Virus record (IMG/VR): IMGVR_UViG_3300042914_003763
Coordinates: 53,114 to 117,113 of that record
Direction: 5' to 3' (one strand)
Length of the DNA stretch: 64,000 nucleotides
Source of the DNA: a virus
Shown here one piece after another: positions 17,893 through 27,439 of this stretch (its first letter is position 1; every line of letters begins with the position of its first letter). Below the pieces are notes generated by a model. The model saw only the letters and a list, made by a program, of their open reading frames with translations. It made no database searches and was not told where the DNA came from. Position numbers and translations under genes: made by a program.

Positions 17893-17931
17893 CAAGTAGT
17901 AGTTGAGGATGACCGTTGTTACTACTACTTG
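17893..17931 (-). terminator. 11-bp-stem hairpin upstream of RNR
   Basis: CAAGTAGTAGT (17893-17903) pairs with ACTACTACTTG (17921-17931), in the gap between the 17946 gene and the reductase. Confidence 0.5.
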
Positions 17932-17945
17932 TTTTGTAGAGTTAG

Positions 17946-18443
17946 TTAGTAACCGCAATCATAATCATTAACTATTACACGATCACGTAATATTATTACT
18001 TCAGCATTATCACCAAACTGTTTTTGACATTCCTCTTTTACAGTTTGTAATGCTGAATAAATAACAGATAATAATTTTACTTTATCTTCATCTATTGTGT
18101 TAGTATAAATACGTTTCTTAGTTTCATTATCCCACTCACAATTAAATTCCCACTTAGTCACCACACTATATTCTTCTTTGCCTATTTCAATTACGGTATC
18201 AAAACTACTGTAATTACTTTCATTATCCTTTTTAACAATATAACCAGGATCATCCATCGTAAATGTACAAGGATCTCCATCATTAAACGAAGGAATATAT
18301 TGTATCCATCTAATACCAATAAATTCGGGATACTTATCTAACGTAGAACAAATCTGTTGTTTAATTAAAACAAATAATTCCTCATTTAACTTTTTACGTT
18401 GTGTATCAATTTCATTAATCTTCTTGTACACATCTTCAAACAT
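17946..18443 (-). CDS. Hypothetical protein
   Basis: 165 residues with an N-terminal helix and then an acidic beta region (KWEFNCEWDNETKK). Coupled to the upstream gene with AGGAG before the ATG. No family recognised. Confidence 0.55.
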   Translation of the reverse strand: MFEDVYKKINEIDTQRKKLNEELFVLIKQQICSTLDKYPEFIGIRWIQYIPSFNDGDPCTFTMDDPGYIVKKDNESNYSSFDTVIEIGKEEYSVVTKWEFNCEWDNETKKRIYTNTIDEDKVKLLSVIYSALQTVKEECQKQFGDNAEVIILRDRVIVNDYDCGY

Positions 18444-18445
18444 AA

Positions 18446-18796
18446 CTATTCTCCTAATTTATAAACAGTTGTAATTTTAGTAGGTTTACCCATCCAAGAT
18501 TCTAAAGGTATTAACGATAACCAATCTGCTAATGATGGTATCTTACCTAAATCTTCAAGGATATGTAATTCAGCAATTTCTCTTACACTAACTAATTTAC
18601 CATCTTTGGTAGTTATATTATGCCCAAATATTTGTTCCATAACATAACAACCGTGTGCATGATGATATAAGGCGCGATGTTGCATACTAGCATAAGATTG
18701 TTTGCTACTATCTAACATATCGTGAATAGGTAAATAATCTTCGGGAATGCCGCCCCATTTTTTAACCGAAGTTAATGCGTGTTCGTATGGCTTCAT
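18446..18796 (-). CDS. DUF6915-like protein
   Basis: 116 residues: RALYHHAHGCYVMEQIFG, VSVREIAELHILEDLGKIP and DWLSLIP match a conserved phage/plasmid family (DUF6915-like) as I recall it. Function unknown. The ribosome site is a copy of the interspersed word (AAGATAGAAAAAAG before ATG). Confidence 0.6.
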   Translation of the reverse strand: MKPYEHALTSVKKWGGIPEDYLPIHDMLDSSKQSYASMQHRALYHHAHGCYVMEQIFGHNITTKDGKLVSVREIAELHILEDLGKIPSLADWLSLIPLESWMGKPTKITTVYKLGE

Positions 18797-18812
18797 CTTT
18801 TTTCTATCTTAT

Positions 18813-18959
18813 CTAATCAATGTACCGTACTAGTATTTCCTGATCTAACTTAACTAACCATCTTATTAACGTAATATAACAAGGTGGTTGTAGTTCTGCT
18901 AGTAAGTAAACTAAGTCAGCAATTAAGTTGCGTATTATAGTTATGATATTGTTTTTCAT
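18813..18959 (-). CDS. Small hydrophobic-helix protein
   Basis: 48 residues, MKNNIITIIRNLIADLVYLLAE then a second amphipathic helix. AGAGG lies upstream and the ATG overlaps the previous stop (ATGA). Possibly membrane-associated. No family. Confidence 0.5.
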   Translation of the reverse strand: MKNNIITIIRNLIADLVYLLAELQPPCYITLIRWLVKLDQEILVRYID

Positions 18960-19102
18960 TCTTTTACCTCTACTTCAACAACTTCAACATCTTGATCGCC
19001 ATCAACAATTAATATACCAGCTATTTCATGTGCTAGTGATTCATCATCTGTAGTACCACTAACAGGATTACCGTTATTATCTATAACTTGATATTGGGAC
19101 AT
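18956..19102 (-). CDS. Small acidic protein
   Basis: 48 residues, begins MSQYQVIDNNGNPVSG and ends in a VEVVEVEVKE acidic tail. Coupled by ATGA to the following gene. No family recognised. Confidence 0.45.
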   Translation of the reverse strand: MSQYQVIDNNGNPVSGTTDDESLAHEIAGILIVDGDQDVEVVEVEVKE

Positions 19103-19135
19103 AGTTAATATAATAGGTAGAAAAATAGTAGTTAA

Positions 19136-19584
19136 TTAAATACCAGACTTAACAAGTTGTTCATTTTCTTCCCTTACCATTTTATTTCTATCTAGTAACA
19201 ATTGTTTTTCTTTTTCACTAGCTAATAATCTTTCTAATGATTCAATATAGTTCTTAGGTAATGTACTTTGTCTAGCTTGTTTAAACGCTTTAACTAAATT
19301 AACTTTTGCTTGTCTAACTTCAGGTGTGTTTTTGAGTAAGTTAATGAAAGATAAGATTGATCTTCATTCAGGTAATAATACGTTTCAGCTTGTCCGAAAC
19401 CTCCTTGTGGTAAGGATTTACCCTGCGCCGCTACCAGCGTCACCTCACCAAACACTTCAAAATCCGATTGATAAGTACATATTAAATCTTTCAGTGACTT
19501 ATGTTGAATACCAAGTTCCTCAGCAATTAATCTTAAATCAACCACTAAATTTGAATTAATCAACTGTACTGTTAAATTACTCAT
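19136..19584 (-). pseudogene. Rha-type regulator with apparent frameshift
   Basis: The frame from ATG 19584 runs through LRLIAEELGIQHKSLKDLI and the ETYYYLNEDQSYLSLTYSK motif of Rha/phage regulatory proteins. It then loses the family pattern and stops at 19294. In the -1 frame after the A5 run (T run on +, 19329-19333) the family pattern resumes: NTPEVRQAKVNLVKAFKQAR, then a coiled coil ending SGI at 19136. Together they form a ~149-residue Rha-type DNA-binding protein. Causes: natural one-base deletion, sequencing error, or -1 frameshifting at TCAAAAAC. Confidence 0.6.
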
Positions 19585-19675
19585 TCTAAATTCCTCTTAA
19601 TTTAGGTAGAAAAAATAGTAAACATCAATTAAGTATTTATACTAAACTAGAGTCAGTAACTCCTGACTCACATAA

Positions 19676-20464
19676 CTAAATACCACTTTGTACTAATCTA
19701 ATTGTTGCAATAATATAAGCAACTTTACGTCCAACAAAGATAGTTCGATTACGATTATTTTTCAATGGATTTTTACCTTCTAACAGTCGAAAATATTGGG
19801 CTGATCGTTTAGATATAGTAGCCCAATATTCAGGTTCTAATCTTTCTTCAACCCTTGTATTATTCCATTCAATTAGAAAGTCATTAATGCTAATTCCATT
19901 TGAATATAGTAAATCACTAACTTCATTTTTGCTTATCTCAAGTAATTCTAAAAACTTATCATATTCAGATACTTCATCTTTAAAATCGTTTAAGTCTTGA
20001 TTTTCATCTTTCAATTCTTCATTTTCTTCAATTAATTTAATAGCTTCTAATTGTAATCGTTGTTTTTCTTCTTCAACTGCAATCAGCTTCTTCAATGCGT
20101 CAATATATGAATCAGGAGTTTGAGTTAGCGTTGCTGTACTTTTAACTTCATACCCAGATAATTGATGTAGAAATACTCTGATACCTAATATTGCAATTTT
20201 ATCCGCTAATTCAGGATTATCATTTCTCAACCATTTAACGATAAGATGTTCTGGAATTAGTGCAATTGCTTGTAATCCGCCTCTGGTAAGGACTTCCGCC
20301 GTTTTTATTTCATTTAATTCACACCCTTTACATCTTTTTGATATGGTTGATCTATCTTTACCACTCATCCGAGCATAACCGCTTATACTAGCAAAACTCT
20401 CGCCTGTTGTATTGTTGATATAAATCTCAATACCGTCTTGATTAAATGCTGTTAAATTACTCAT
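19676..20464 (-). CDS. Phage regulatory protein with N-terminal KilA-like domain
   Basis: 262 residues. N-terminal GIEIYINNTTGESFASISGYARMSGKDRST, then RVFLHQLSGYEVKST, then a ~50-residue charged coiled coil and a C-terminal region with WATISKRSAQYFRLLEGK that looks helix-turn-helix-like. The arrangement resembles regulators I associate with cyanobacterial genomes. It shares the MSNLT start and leader with the Rha-type gene downstream, so the two leaders are probably duplicates. Confidence 0.6.
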   Translation of the reverse strand: MSNLTAFNQDGIEIYINNTTGESFASISGYARMSGKDRSTISKRCKGCELNEIKTAEVLTRGGLQAIALIPEHLIVKWLRNDNPELADKIAILGIRVFLHQLSGYEVKSTATLTQTPDSYIDALKKLIAVEEEKQRLQLEAIKLIEENEELKDENQDLNDFKDEVSEYDKFLELLEISKNEVSDLLYSNGISINDFLIEWNNTRVEERLEPEYWATISKRSAQYFRLLEGKNPLKNNRNRTIFVGRKVAYIIATIRLVQSGI

Positions 20465-20484
20465 TCCAATTTCCTCTTAAATTA

Positions 20485-20518
20485 GGTAGAAAAATAAGGG
20501 GTAATAACACCCCTTATT
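20485..20518 (-). terminator. Terminator hairpin with interspersed word
   Basis: AATAAGGGG (20493-20501) pairs with CCCCTTATT (20510-20518). On the - strand the arm is followed by TTTCTACCT of the interspersed word. It lies upstream of the 19676-20464 regulator. Confidence 0.65.
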
Positions 20519-20533
20519 ATAATTAAACTGATG

Positions 20534-20611
20534 TTACAAATCGTGTTTGGGAATCATAGTAATGAAATTCACTGTTGTACCAATAATGACTACAGTTACT
20601 ACTATTTTCAT
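20534..20611 (-). CDS. 25-residue hydrophobic peptide
   Basis: MKIVVTVVIIGTTVNFITMI plus a short tail, with ideal AGGAGT nine bases before the ATG. Looks like a single-membrane-span micropeptide. No family. Confidence 0.4.
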   Translation of the reverse strand: MKIVVTVVIIGTTVNFITMIPKHDL

Positions 20612-20621
20612 ATCACAACTC

Positions 20622-20939
20622 CTATTTACTCAAAGCTTGTTCTAACTTATCTAACTTAATATCAATAAGTTCTTCTAACTCTTCATTAGTTACATCAAAT
20701 ATTAACATAACTTGTTGTAACATTATGTAAACATCTGCTAATTCAGTTTTAACGTCAACATCTGTTACTTTACCGTAACGATATTGTTGTAACGCTAACG
20801 ATAGTTCAGTTAGTTCTTGTACTACATGGATAAGTTGTTTATCTTGTCCCCATTTACTTATAGCTTGTTTAGCTAAGTCAGGTAATCTACTTTTCGCGCT
20901 TGCTTGATTCATTTGTCCTTGTTTAATGTTCATATCCAT
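20622..20939 (-). CDS. MazG-like nucleotide pyrophosphohydrolase
   Basis: 105 residues, helical: HVVQELTELSLALQQY followed by TELADVYIMLQQVM, the metal-binding ExxE...ExxD pattern of the MazG-like family. Cellular MazG removes odd nucleotides or alters alarmone levels. Phage MazG is common in cyanophages. It lies between regulators and the DNA polymerase. Confidence 0.7.
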   Translation of the reverse strand: MDMNIKQGQMNQASAKSRLPDLAKQAISKWGQDKQLIHVVQELTELSLALQQYRYGKVTDVDVKTELADVYIMLQQVMLIFDVTNEELEELIDIKLDKLEQALSK

Positions 20940-20961
20940 TATATTATTCCTCTATTTGTAG

Positions 20962-23058
20962 TTAGTTAATAGTACCGATCTTGTTGATGATTTTGTTCAC
21001 TTCAGAAATATAGAAGTCGTAATCTATATTATAATCTGCAAAATGCTGCACATCATAGTAGTTGTTGAACATAGTTATGTATGCTCCTACTGGTGATAAG
21101 CTTATTTCACGATCACCTAATACTTGTTCCTTAACTTTGATAGTGGGAATATTAACTCCCTCTAACAAAATATCTTTAAACTTCTTCATTCTACCAGTAG
21201 CAGGATTAATGCGACTCTCTTCATGATATAAGTGACTCATTCTTATACCACGTTGTACTAATCTTTCTTGGGTTACTTGTGCATTATGTTCAACTTTCTT
21301 GATGATATTACCAGTAATAGTTGTTTCAGTTACAGTAGGTTTAGACATAAAAAACCTAACTGTCTTTTGTACTTCTTGTTTACTTACGATTGTTTCTTCT
21401 TGTGTTAATAAGTTTTTTTCTATCTGAAATAGGTAAGTTACAAATTGAGAAGATGTTTTCTGTGACATACAGAAGTCGTATATGTCATCGTGTTGATATA
21501 AAAACTCTTCTACATCTACACCATCAAAATAATATGCTTGTAATGCTTTAGCTATTACAGGAAATTCAAAACCTTTAAGTATTCCACCTTGAGGAATAAA
21601 TATACCTTTAGTTTTCTTCTTACCGTCTGTAGTTAAAGCCGCATAATTATTTATATCTCTTCTTACATAGGTAGAAAAGTATGATTCTTCTAATGTGAAT
21701 CGTGATTCTTTCTCCCATTCTTTATATAAACATCTAACACCTTCTAACTGATCCTTTTTAATGTGTAGTAATAAACCATCTGTATTAGCAGAAATAACCT
21801 TATAACCCGCTAAATATAACCGTTCAATCAACATCAGAATCCAAAGTTGGTTGTTGATAGTAACTTTATACGTACACTGGGGATCATATAAAAAGTAATA
21901 CGGAAAATTAAAGAGACCATAAATTGTATTAATTTTTATCTTCATACCAGCTTCTAGTACGGAGTACAAGACATTTTCTTGTTTATGTTTTTTGTACCAT
22001 AATCGTTTAGATACAACCTCTTCTACTAACGGAATAAATATATCAACATCTAAGTGAGCAGGACAGACCTTATTGTTAATAATTGCAGTTGGGTATTGTG
22101 ATGCGATGTCAATATCAAGTAACAATTCATCGTCTGGTACTTTAACAATTAACGGTGTATCTACGCTATGAATACCACCTAATGCTACAGTGTAAGTCAT
22201 TCCACCGTATTCAAGTTCTGGTATATCGCATACGAACTTATCATCATTTTTTCTAACTATGTTAAGTGTCTTAATGAGATAGAAAAAAGATTGTAGTTCT
22301 GGTGTTGTAAAGTTGATTTGAGGGAGGACTATATCTTTAATTGAAATATTCTCACGTGGAGTTCGTAAATATTTAAGTTGTTTAATATCGGTATTAGGGT
22401 TCTTTTCTAATATCTTTTCGTAGTAAAACTTATCAAACAACTTCTTAGCAATGTAGCTATCAGCCGAACTTAATACATCAATCTTGTAATGTTGAGATAG
22501 CACTTGGCGCATCTCTAATCTTTTTTCTATATGATTGAGAATTTTAAGTGTTATATCAACGTCATTCTTGTTGTAATCAACTAATAGATCAAACTCTTCA
22601 TCTGTTATTTCTTTATCGTAATCAACAGGTAAGTCTTGAATAATAGGATGTTTAAGGTTAACTGCTACAGCTTTGAGTGACTTGACACTATATCCTTCAC
22701 GTATAACTTCTAATAAATCAAGACTATAAAGAAAGTTACTGTTGTATTTGTATGGATTCTTATTACCCTTAATCAGTGTTTGTGAAAACTCCCATAACTC
22801 AAGTAGTGTTATATCTTTGTTGTAAATTAGATGATCAATAACACCATTATCAAACTGTAATGAGTTATAACCAATCCAACATCTAGGATTACTCTTATTA
22901 GTGATTAAATTAAGTAACTCATTAATATTATTCTTGTCTTTGTACCAAGAGTAAATACGATATTGCTTAACCTTTAATGAATAACAAGTAACAACAAGTG
23001 CATTTTTAAATATCTCAACGTCGTATATTATTCCTGTTTGTTCTAGTTGCTCTAACAT
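20962..23058 (-). CDS. Family B-type DNA polymerase
   Basis: 698 residues. Exonuclease motifs: ExoI YDVEIF near residue 12, ExoII NSLQFDNGVID near 65, ExoIII YNKNDVDIT near 165. Polymerase motifs: A (DIDIASQYPTAI), B (KIKINTIYGLFN) and C (SANTDGLLL, with Asp in a TDG context instead of DTD). It replicates the phage genome. Shorter than T4-type polymerases; no TPR-2 insertion was clear to me, so protein priming is not implied. Neighbours are primase, helicase and MazG-like. Confidence 0.85.
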   Translation of the reverse strand: MLEQLEQTGIIYDVEIFKNALVVTCYSLKVKQYRIYSWYKDKNNINELLNLITNKSNPRCWIGYNSLQFDNGVIDHLIYNKDITLLELWEFSQTLIKGNKNPYKYNSNFLYSLDLLEVIREGYSVKSLKAVAVNLKHPIIQDLPVDYDKEITDEEFDLLVDYNKNDVDITLKILNHIEKRLEMRQVLSQHYKIDVLSSADSYIAKKLFDKFYYEKILEKNPNTDIKQLKYLRTPRENISIKDIVLPQINFTTPELQSFFYLIKTLNIVRKNDDKFVCDIPELEYGGMTYTVALGGIHSVDTPLIVKVPDDELLLDIDIASQYPTAIINNKVCPAHLDVDIFIPLVEEVVSKRLWYKKHKQENVLYSVLEAGMKIKINTIYGLFNFPYYFLYDPQCTYKVTINNQLWILMLIERLYLAGYKVISANTDGLLLHIKKDQLEGVRCLYKEWEKESRFTLEESYFSTYVRRDINNYAALTTDGKKKTKGIFIPQGGILKGFEFPVIAKALQAYYFDGVDVEEFLYQHDDIYDFCMSQKTSSQFVTYLFQIEKNLLTQEETIVSKQEVQKTVRFFMSKPTVTETTITGNIIKKVEHNAQVTQERLVQRGIRMSHLYHEESRINPATGRMKKFKDILLEGVNIPTIKVKEQVLGDREISLSPVGAYITMFNNYYDVQHFADYNIDYDFYISEVNKIINKIGTIN

Positions 23059-23080
23059 AGTTAACCTCTACTTATTACAA

Positions 23081-23111
23081 AGATCCGCTATCTTATTAGA
23101 GTAGCGGATCT
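23081..23111 (-). terminator. 10-bp-stem hairpin upstream of polymerase
   Basis: AGATCCGCTA (23081-23090) pairs with TAGCGGATCT (23102-23111), in the gap between polymerase and the upstream gene. No strong T-tract follows; a terminator or operator-like site. Confidence 0.45.
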
Positions 23112-23162
23112 ATTAAGTTATTGTTCATAATGTAGTAACTCTAATTAACTACTCTTACTTAA

Positions 23163-23774
23163 TCAAGCTGCGTAACGTTTAACCGTATTAGGTGATTTAA
23201 ACTCAATTACATTACTGTTACGTGGAGCATATTCAACTACTTGAGGTTGTCTCTTCTGCATCCATGAATTAACAATAACTAATCGCTTACCTTGTACTAC
23301 TGCTTCAATGTCATAAAACTTATCAACAGCATCACCACGTATATTACCGTAACGATCTTCATATTCGCTACCAGCTAACGTACCTACCAACTTAATCTTT
23401 TGGTTATACCTACCTTTTTGCATCTTAACTAATACAAATTGGTGATTAATGTTTTCGTAGATTACCTTACCAGAAATACGAACTACATCCCATTCAATAT
23501 CATCTGGATTCTGATATACTACAACACCGATTACTATGAAGTCAAGATAAGGTGGTTGTTCACCTTCATATTCATAGTAATCGTTACTATCATTAGGATT
23601 AAGTGTATTAGGTACAAGAACTAAAGCTGACTCTTTTGATAAATCAATTTCACCATCGTCAACTAATCTTTGTACCTTGTAAGAAAGGGTAGCAGGATAT
23701 GAGCTACCCAAAATGTTAACTACGTTGTTATCAAAAGTCCCCTTCGTTACTAATCTCGCCATCTGCTTGTTCAT
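23163..23774 (-). CDS. Hypothetical replication-associated protein
   Basis: 203 residues, beta-rich with GSSYPATLSYKVQRLVD, and NINHQF/MQKGRYNQKIKLVGTL segments that could form an OB-like fold. No catalytic motif. Position between helicase and polymerase suggests an accessory role in replication. Overlaps the helicase stop by 44 bases in another frame. Confidence 0.5.
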   Translation of the reverse strand: MNKQMARLVTKGTFDNNVVNILGSSYPATLSYKVQRLVDDGEIDLSKESALVLVPNTLNPNDSNDYYEYEGEQPPYLDFIVIGVVVYQNPDDIEWDVVRISGKVIYENINHQFVLVKMQKGRYNQKIKLVGTLAGSEYEDRYGNIRGDAVDKFYDIEAVVQGKRLVIVNSWMQKRQPQVVEYAPRNSNVIEFKSPNTVKRYAA

Positions 23775-25608
23775 CTATCTTACTCAACTGTTCGCATCGA
23801 AATGTACGATCTGGAAAACCTACCAGATAATATATATGATACTTATCAGTTGTGTTATATTCCACTTTTTCAACAGAAGTTGAGATATACTCATTTTCCA
23901 CTTCAACAGTAACCGGAGTAGAGATAGAAAAAAGTGGTGGACGTACCATTAACCAAAGTAAGTTTTTAACTTCAGGTGTTAATAACTCCATTATCTTAAC
24001 GCGCAAATCAGTCTTCCAACTATTAGTTAATTCCTTGTAACGTACCACATCATTAGTTAATACAGCTTCAGTTACAAGTTCAGCTTGACGTTTAATTAAA
24101 TCTTGTTGCAATTTCACCTCTTCTTCTTTTTGCTTGTTACGTTCAATGGCTTCATCTTCCTTATCTAAAAAGTGAGTTAACCAAGTTTCACCAGTTTTAG
24201 GAATGGCATATAACCATCTTTTTTTTCTACCTGACCTATCAGCATAGTAGATGATTCCTTCGCTGTTAATCATGTCATTGAGGCGTTCTATGACAAGTTC
24301 ACGATCTTCACCAACAGCATTAATTAATTCTTCTAGTGTGTAACCAAATGGTAAGCTATGACGGTCATCATATTCAATGTCGCCCCATTGTTCATCCCAT
24401 TGATACCATTTCTCAAACAATAATCGTAACAAGTTATTTTGTAATTGTAAGTTTTCAGGCGTTAATACAGTTTCCTTAATTACTTCTAATCTCCAACTAC
24501 AAGCTTCACCATATATCAACTTGTATTGAATAGTTACAGGATCACCATCTCTAGGTATAGTATGAAGTTCGTTGTAATTACCGTTATTAGGATCTTCTTT
24601 TCTAGTTAAGATAGCCATACCATCGTTAGTGCGACTTATCTTACTACTACCAGCAATACTATCTATTTTTTCTACCTGTGTTTTAGTACCGCCATTATAG
24701 CTAGTTTTATTATTGTGATGTAGTAATACAATAGTGAAATCGTTTTCATGCGCCATTGTTTGTAAGCCATATAACGCATTACCAATTTCACTACTAACAT
24801 CAGTTAACCCTGATTGTCTGATACTACCATTAAGACTATCAATAACAACTAACTTACAATCGTATTTCTTAACTAGTTCTAGTAACTCTACTTGATGAGT
24901 TACTATATCTAAGTTTTTACATAACGTAATACGATTACTGTAAATTAACTCATTATATTGATTAAAATCTTCAAGTTCTAACGTTTGTAAACCACCAGTT
25001 CGTAATCGTTTAGCTGTTGTTTTACGAACATTTTCCTCATTTTGTACAAACAACACATTACCTTGTAAAACTGGACGATTGAGAAAATCAATACCAGTAG
25101 CTACTGAAATAGTGAGACAACTACCATAAACAGATTTACCAGACTTAGCTTGTGCTGGTACAAGTATCATACCACCTAACGGAATAATACCTTTAACTAA
25201 ATCACGATTAGTTTTAATATCACTATTAAGCAACTCACCTAATGTATATACCTCAATAGGTGATTCCTTAATACTGTAAGATTCGATAATTTTTTCTACC
25301 TCTCTCTTATCATTAAGATGACGATTTAACCATAATGCTAACTGTGCTTTTTTTCTACCTTTAGTATATGCTTCGGTAGTATTATGTAAATCAATAACCC
25401 TTAACTTAATCTCTTCAATCATTATTTGATCGAAGTCGCTTTGAATAGTATCATATTGCTTACGATAAATAGCACAACCTTCTGCTAACTTAACAATTAC
25501 TTCTTCGTTATTGAAGTTAATTAATGATCGTAAGTAGTTATAATATTCTTGTTCAAGTTCTTGTAATGTTAATAAATTATCAGTTAGCGTATCTTGAGCA
25601 GTAGTCAT
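23731..25608 (-). CDS. RecA-fold replicative helicase (RepA/DnaB-like)
   Basis: 625 residues. N-terminal helical part, then a RecA-type ATPase with Walker A PAQAKSGKSV (residue ~150), a FVQNEE segment, Walker B KLVVIDSLNG, and IVLLHHNNKTS motif III (DnaB/RepA type). The C-terminal third is charged. It likely unwinds the fork with the primase upstream. Several interspersed-word copies lie inside, encoding SGRKKRW, GRKKAQ and VEK segments. Confidence 0.75.
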   Translation of the reverse strand: MTTAQDTLTDNLLTLQELEQEYYNYLRSLINFNNEEVIVKLAEGCAIYRKQYDTIQSDFDQIMIEEIKLRVIDLHNTTEAYTKGRKKAQLALWLNRHLNDKREVEKIIESYSIKESPIEVYTLGELLNSDIKTNRDLVKGIIPLGGMILVPAQAKSGKSVYGSCLTISVATGIDFLNRPVLQGNVLFVQNEENVRKTTAKRLRTGGLQTLELEDFNQYNELIYSNRITLCKNLDIVTHQVELLELVKKYDCKLVVIDSLNGSIRQSGLTDVSSEIGNALYGLQTMAHENDFTIVLLHHNNKTSYNGGTKTQVEKIDSIAGSSKISRTNDGMAILTRKEDPNNGNYNELHTIPRDGDPVTIQYKLIYGEACSWRLEVIKETVLTPENLQLQNNLLRLLFEKWYQWDEQWGDIEYDDRHSLPFGYTLEELINAVGEDRELVIERLNDMINSEGIIYYADRSGRKKRWLYAIPKTGETWLTHFLDKEDEAIERNKQKEEEVKLQQDLIKRQAELVTEAVLTNDVVRYKELTNSWKTDLRVKIMELLTPEVKNLLWLMVRPPLFSISTPVTVEVENEYISTSVEKVEYNTTDKYHIYYLVGFPDRTFRCEQLSKIDEQADGEISNEGDF

Positions 25609-26425
25609 CTATCAATCTCCTTATGTCGTAATCACGTCCTGCAATATCAACTATATCGTCACCATCACTCATAGTGTGAGCAGCTTCACCATAATCAAAT
25701 ATGAAGTATGGTTTACTAACAGCCCAACAAGCTTGCATAACAGCAGTAGCTTTTTTTCTACCCCTCTCATCATTATCAGGTAGAAAAATAACTGATGTAA
25801 TCTTAGGGTTAGTTAAGTTACTTGCTATGTAACTAACGTCCTCTTGTGCAAAAGTAGGTGCTGATAAACAAACATAATCTGTATTTCGCATAATATAGTC
25901 GGCGCATTTTTCGCCTTCTGTCATTAATACACTACCTGATGTTGTAACATAACTACTACCATATAACCCAAAATTATTACTACGTCCATAAGTCCAATTA
26001 GAATTAATATTTGTACGGTATTTAGGGTAGAGTTCTTTTTTTCGTTCATCATTATAATCAACTCTCTCAACACAAGATAAGGTAGAAAAAATATAAGTGG
26101 TAATGGTGCGATCTGATAAACGCCTTACTTTAGGTAATTGATAAGTTGAAGTTCGTTTAATGGGTGGATCTAATGAAGTAGGAATAACAGGTTTAATGAA
26201 TGAACTAATTGGAGGTGGTAAGTTAGAAGTTGTTATTGGATTAGCACCTAATTTAGTTCGTATTGAATTAGGTGAACAGTTACCTGTATAACAACTATAC
26301 TTACCTGTGTTCTTATGACACTTTAACTTACCACCACAAACAGGACACTCAAATGTGTATTCTGTTCCTAATTCATTAATCAAGTTCAACTTACCAGCGT
26401 GATAATAATCAGCTAGTTTGAACAT
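25580..26425 (-). CDS. DNA primase with zinc-ribbon and TOPRIM
   Basis: 281 residues. N-terminal zinc-ribbon CPVCGGKLKCHKNTGKYSCYTGNC (first ~50). TOPRIM domain in the second half: SVLMTEGEKCADYI (conserved Glu) and IFLPDNDERGRKK (DxD). It makes RNA primers and overlaps the helicase gene by 29 bases, so they are co-translated partners. Confidence 0.8.
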   Translation of the reverse strand: MFKLADYYHAGKLNLINELGTEYTFECPVCGGKLKCHKNTGKYSCYTGNCSPNSIRTKLGANPITTSNLPPPISSFIKPVIPTSLDPPIKRTSTYQLPKVRRLSDRTITTYIFSTLSCVERVDYNDERKKELYPKYRTNINSNWTYGRSNNFGLYGSSYVTTSGSVLMTEGEKCADYIMRNTDYVCLSAPTFAQEDVSYIASNLTNPKITSVIFLPDNDERGRKKATAVMQACWAVSKPYFIFDYGEAAHTMSDGDDIVDIAGRDYDIRRLIDDYCSRYAN

Positions 26426-26431
26426 TGTTAA

Positions 26432-26749
26432 TTATCTCATACTAACTATTAATTCTTCGTAACTATCAGATAACTTAACAACGTAATTACATAATTCATT
26501 CATATCTTCAATTACGTTATTTGTCCAATTACCTTCTTGATGTAACTTAACTGCTATTTCTTTTAACTTATTAAGTATTTCTTCATTATCAACATCAGGA
26601 GAATAAGCATAGTTAGTATTATGATAAGCAACTGAAAAATGATTATCGTCATAATGTGAACTCACTTGTACATTAAATAAATGACCATCACTAGTAACAC
26701 TAAAAGATCCGCTTTCGTATATTAAGTAAGTTGTCATAACTAAATCCAT
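26432..26749 (-). CDS. Hypothetical protein
   Basis: 105 residues, beta-like N-terminal half and helical acidic C-terminus. May start at a later ATG (26737). No family recognised. Confidence 0.5.
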   Translation of the reverse strand: MDLVMTTYLIYESGSFSVTSDGHLFNVQVSSHYDDNHFSVAYHNTNYAYSPDVDNEEILNKLKEIAVKLHQEGNWTNNVIEDMNELCNYVVKLSDSYEELIVSMR

Positions 26750-26901
26750 TCTTCTACATCAACAACAGGATAACCATTAGGTACATTACGTAACCACATA
26801 GCTTTATTACGATCATAATCAGCAATACAATACCAAGTGCCGCCAATTAATTGACGTATTAACTGAATAGATGTAATTAAGTTAATTAAGTTATTTAGCA
26901 T
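26740..26901 (-). CDS. Small helical protein
   Basis: 53 residues, MLNNLINLITSIQLIRQLIGG then GTWYCIADYDRNKAMWLR. It overlaps both neighbouring genes by a few bases, as others do in this block. GGAG/GGTTATG-like site upstream. No family. Confidence 0.45.
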   Translation of the reverse strand: MLNNLINLITSIQLIRQLIGGTWYCIADYDRNKAMWLRNVPNGYPVVDVEEWI

Positions 26902-27224
26902 AACCATTCTCCATCTTGATAAATAGTAGTTGTTTCTTCTTGAAATCTGTTAAACGCAATATATTCTATATTTGAAATATAAAATTCATACCACGTTAGA
27001 CAATCCTCACTAATGTAATAACGACATTGAAATAAAGTTGGATATAAATCTGACTTATTTAATTCAACATTATCTAATTCAATAACTATCCTACCAAAGT
27101 TAACAGTAGTTGTGATATTACCAGTTATTCTTTCTATATTATTGCAATTAACTAATGTTCTTCTTATATCAGCTAATTGAATAAGTATTAATTCAAGTAA
27201 CTCTTTATTGTGTGTCATTTCCAT
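26895..27224 (-). CDS. Hypothetical protein
   Basis: 109 residues; helical start with LLELILIQLADIRRTL then beta-rich region. No domain recognised. Confidence 0.5.
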   Translation of the reverse strand: MEMTHNKELLELILIQLADIRRTLVNCNNIERITGNITTTVNFGRIVIELDNVELNKSDLYPTLFQCRYYISEDCLTWYEFYISNIEYIAFNRFQEETTTIYQDGEWLC

Positions 27225-27439
27225 ACTCCATCTTCAAATAACAACTCTACGTCATTAACAGTACAACGAAAACCACGACTAGTAACACTAAGATGATCAA
27301 CAAATAAGTTATCTAACTTAACATAACTAGCACTAACAATACACTTCTTATCAACATTCATATTGATATTGTTAGCAACACAAAAGTTATATAGTAACAA
27401 CAACTTCTGTTTGATTAACTCTACTTCTGTTAGTTGCAT
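27215..27439 (-). CDS. Hypothetical protein
   Basis: 74 residues from ATG 27439 with GGAG upstream. Contains LYNFCVANNINMNVDKKC. No family. Confidence 0.45.
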   Translation of the reverse strand: MQLTEVELIKQKLLLLYNFCVANNINMNVDKKCIVSASYVKLDNLFVDHLSVTSRGFRCTVNDVELLFEDGVWK

